From CAZWSE01 sp964636575 (GTDB lineage Bacteria > Pseudomonadota > Alphaproteobacteria > Rhodobacterales > Rhodobacteraceae): a DNA stretch of 26,247 nt. This document shows positions 24,537 through 26,247 of the stretch, in pieces. Positions within the stretch are counted from its first letter, which is position 1. Each line of letters starts with the position of its first letter. A program made the translations under genes and the position numbers. The notes under the pieces were generated by a model. That model saw nothing but the letters and a program-made list of their open reading frames with translations. It did not search any database and was not told the DNA's origin. The DNA is taken from positions 1-26,247 of the forward strand of contig CAZWSE010000050.1 in NCBI GenBank assembly GCA_964636575.1, written 5' to 3'.

Positions 24537-25387
24537 GCGGTGTCCTCCCCTTTCAGCAGCGCCTCAAATCGCGCGACTTCTTCTGGTTTCATTGTGTAGC
24601 TGTGATCGGCGTCCGGAAAGGTTCCTGCGCGCACGTCACTGGCGTAATCCGCAAAGGCCTGCGTCGCGATCTCGGCAAGGTTTGCGTAGCGCTTGGCGAA
24701 TTTCGGTTTGAAGGTATCAAAAGCCCCAAGCAGATCATAGCCGTTCAGCAACTGGCAGGTGCCCGCAGACCCTGCCCCGATGGAAAAGGTGAAAATATCC
24801 ACGGCCTCGTCCACGGCTTTGCCGACCTCATAAGGCATGGCTTCGATCTCTAGGCCGATGGCGCCTGCGTCCTCAATGGCGCGCGCATTTGCGATGATCT
24901 CCATCGCGGCCTCGGCGGTGCGGCCTTGCATCTTGAAGCCGCCCATCTGGTGGACCTTGTGGGGCAGCAATCCAACGTGGCTCATCACGGGCACGCCTGC
25001 ATCTGCCACAGCGCGGATAATATGCGCGCCTTCACGGCCCAGTTGCAGCTTCAGCGCATCTGCCCCGCTTTCTTTCATCATGCGCAGGGCGTTGGTGACG
25101 GCCATATCAGGGGTCGCATAAGACCCGTAGGGCATCGACACCAGACACAGCGTATTGGGCGCGCCGCGCCTGACCGCTTGGGTGTGCATGATCATCTGAT
25201 CCACGGTCATCGCAAGCGTGTTCTCATGGCCGTGCAGGGTCATCCCCAAACTGTCGCCCACGCCCACAATATCAACGCCCGCACGTTCGGCCCAACCGGC
25301 GGTCAGCACCTCACCAACGGCGACCATAACCAGCCGGTCACCCGCCTTTTTACGAGCCGCAAGATCAGGGATGGTAAGTTTGGTCAT
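24533..25387 (-). CDS. PanB-family protein (ketopantoate hydroxymethyltransferase-like) with altered metal site
   Basis: 284 residues from the ATG at 25385-25387, the normal PanB length; the frame stays open upstream but the extra residues are not PanB-like. Alignment from memory to E. coli PanB is good throughout (VGDSLGMTLHGHENTL, HTQAVRRGAPN, SHVGLLPHKV, GGFKMQGR, SIGAG, KPKFAKRYANL). D45 and the catalytic glutamate (E182, for E181) are kept. The other two magnesium ligands are changed: D84 is S84 (LVSMPY) and E114 is Q115 (LKLQLG). The SIGAG loop is followed by SAGTCQLLNGYD rather than DGQ with an HD. True PanB adds a hydroxymethyl group from methylene-tetrahydrofolate to 2-oxoisovalerate. 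This protein may catalyse a related but different reaction. Naming it panB would be unsafe. Confidence 0.85.
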   Translation of the reverse strand: MTKLTIPDLAARKKAGDRLVMVAVGEVLTAGWAERAGVDIVGVGDSLGMTLHGHENTLAMTVDQMIMHTQAVRRGAPNTLCLVSMPYGSYATPDMAVTNALRMMKESGADALKLQLGREGAHIIRAVADAGVPVMSHVGLLPHKVHQMGGFKMQGRTAEAAMEIIANARAIEDAGAIGLEIEAMPYEVGKAVDEAVDIFTFSIGAGSAGTCQLLNGYDLLGAFDTFKPKFAKRYANLAEIATQAFADYASDVRAGTFPDADHSYTMKPEEVARFEALLKGEDTA

Positions 25388-25403
25388 GCGCGTGGCTCTG
25401 TTT

Positions 25404-25416
25404 GGTATTCCATACC
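25404..25416. promoter_or_regulatory. Perfect palindrome GGTAT-TCC-ATACC, candidate operator
   Basis: GGTAT (25404-25408) and ATACC (25412-25416) flank a TCC centre. The element lies 17-29 bases before the PanB-like start and about 95 bases before the divergent DmdA-like start, in the 124-base spacer that must hold both promoters. Short dyads of this kind resemble sites of GntR/FCD-type repressors, but no such gene is in the window. Confidence 0.45.
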
Positions 25417-25511
25417 GCACAACATGCGTTAACACGGGCGCGACTGGCAATGGATGACTTGCGCATCGTGATCTGTCACCCAAGGCCAAACCGACACGAA
25501 AGAGACCCATC

Positions 25512-26247
25512 ATGGCTGAAATCGGACCAAACACCCGCCTGCGCGTATCCCCCTACTACGAGGCGACTATCCAGGAAGGCGTCACAGCCTTTACGCCCTA
25601 CAACAGCATGCTGATGCCAACGTCTTACGGGCATCCCGATGCCGAATACCAGCGGTTGATGACCGGCGTGTCCCAATGGGATGTCAGCGTTGAGCGGCAG
25701 GTTGAAATCAAGGGACCGGATGCGGATGCTTTGGCGCAAATCCTGTCGGTGCGCGATCTGTCGAAGATCGAAGTCGGCAAGGGCAAATACATCCCCATGT
25801 GCGACCACCGCGGTGTCTTGATCAACGACCCTGTGGTTCTCAAACACAGCGATGGACGCTACTGGCTGTCGATCGGGGACAACAACATTCTGATGTGGGC
25901 GCGCGCCATTGCGGCCGAGCGAAAGTTGAACGTCGACCTTTGCGAACCGGATGTGTCCCCCCTTGCGATCCAAGGGCCGAAGGCCGAAGACGTGGTCGCC
26001 TCGATTTTCGGGGATTGGGTGCGTGCTTTGAAATTCTTCTGGTTCTCCCCTGCCGAGATCGACGGCATCCCGCTGATCCTGCAACGCTCCGGCTTTTCCA
26101 AACAGGGCGGGTTTGAGCTTTACCTGCAAGACGGCTCCCGCGGGTTGGACCTGTGGCGCATCGTGCGCGAGGCAGGCCAGCCGTGGGGCATAGGCCCCGG
26201 CAACCCGAACCCAGTTGAGCGTATCGAAGGGGGAATGCTGTCTTATG
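25512..26247 (+). CDS. DmdA-like tetrahydrofolate-dependent demethylase (GcvT superfamily), 3' end outside window
   Basis: An ATG at 25512 opens a frame that runs to the window edge, giving 245 residues of a protein expected to be about 370. It aligns along its length with DMSP demethylase DmdA: GVTAFTPYNSMLMPT, QWDVSVERQVEIKGPDA, LINDPVVLK, DVSPLAIQGPKAED, ALKFFWF, RSGFSKQGGFELY and VERIEGGMLSY. SKQGG marks the DmdA branch rather than glycine-cleavage GcvT. It differs from DmdA proteins I recall in RSGF (W there) and NPNPVERIE (CPNLIERIE there), so another methyl donor is possible. These enzymes move a methyl group to tetrahydrofolate in the cytosol. Only a weak AAAGAGA precedes the start. 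Confidence 0.88.
   Translation, partial: MAEIGPNTRLRVSPYYEATIQEGVTAFTPYNSMLMPTSYGHPDAEYQRLMTGVSQWDVSVERQVEIKGPDADALAQILSVRDLSKIEVGKGKYIPMCDHRGVLINDPVVLKHSDGRYWLSIGDNNILMWARAIAAERKLNVDLCEPDVSPLAIQGPKAEDVVASIFGDWVRALKFFWFSPAEIDGIPLILQRSGFSKQGGFELYLQDGSRGLDLWRIVREAGQPWGIGPGNPNPVERIEGGMLSY

Noticed and set aside
25388..25534. 49-residue N-terminal extension of the PanB-like protein
   Set aside because: The extension is not PanB-like, would overlap the divergent gene's start at 25512, and would place the whole promoter spacer within coding sequence.
1..26247. tRNA genes, rRNA, CRISPR arrays, insertion sequences or prophage genes
   Set aside because: No cloverleaf-like segment, regular repeat-spacer pattern, transposase or phage gene was seen on either strand.

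Overview
The window looks like a chromosomal piece of an alphaproteobacterium of the Rhodobacteraceae (marine Roseobacter group). The reasons are the moderately high GC, long antisense open frames over the genes, a small DUF6525-type protein, a DUF2855 protein, two peptide/nickel-type ABC importers, and a DMSP-demethylase-like (DmdA/GcvT) gene at the right edge. I saw no rRNA, tRNA, CRISPR array, phage gene or intact insertion sequence. The assignment rests on recognised families, not on a search.

Layout. (1) 113-496: a lone four-helix membrane protein. (2) 6418 down to 670, minus strand: a five-gene run. It encodes a single-pass membrane protein with a duplicated internal motif, a small secreted protein, a GT4-like glycosyltransferase, a two-part glycosyltransferase with a MurG/GT28-like C-terminal half, and an unrecognised 145-residue protein. 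The contacts are short or overlapping, so this is probably one envelope or exopolysaccharide transcription unit. (3) 6419-6985: 567 bases with no convincing gene. (4) 6986-8527: a DUF2855 protein and a small secreted protein, plus strand. (5) 11112 down to 8563, minus: a YtcJ-type amidohydrolase followed by a COG0523/CobW GTPase. It is divergent from (6) 11254-16753, plus: a complete Dpp-like importer (binding protein, two permeases, two ATPases), with a hairpin after the binding-protein gene. Together (5) and (6) look like uptake plus intracellular hydrolysis of an amide-like compound. (7) 17510 down to 16799, minus: an Rrf2 regulator and a DUF1330-like protein. (8) 17619-23440, plus: DUF6525, then a second importer in the order binding protein, ATPase, ATPase, permease, permease, then an EamA exporter, almost all overlapping. 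A near-perfect 17-base palindrome lies between (7) and (8). (9) 25387 down to 23454, minus: a PanB-family protein and a Rieske oxygenase. It is divergent from (10) a DmdA-like gene from 25512 that runs off the window.

The most interesting part is (9)-(10): three one-carbon or demethylation-type enzyme families around a GGTAT-TCC-ATACC palindrome. The PanB-like protein appears to have lost two of the three magnesium ligands of true ketopantoate hydroxymethyltransferase, so it probably does not serve pantothenate synthesis. My working idea is an uncharacterised catabolic demethylation pathway feeding tetrahydrofolate. The second point of interest is transporter (8), whose two ATPases both carry a changed ABC signature motif.
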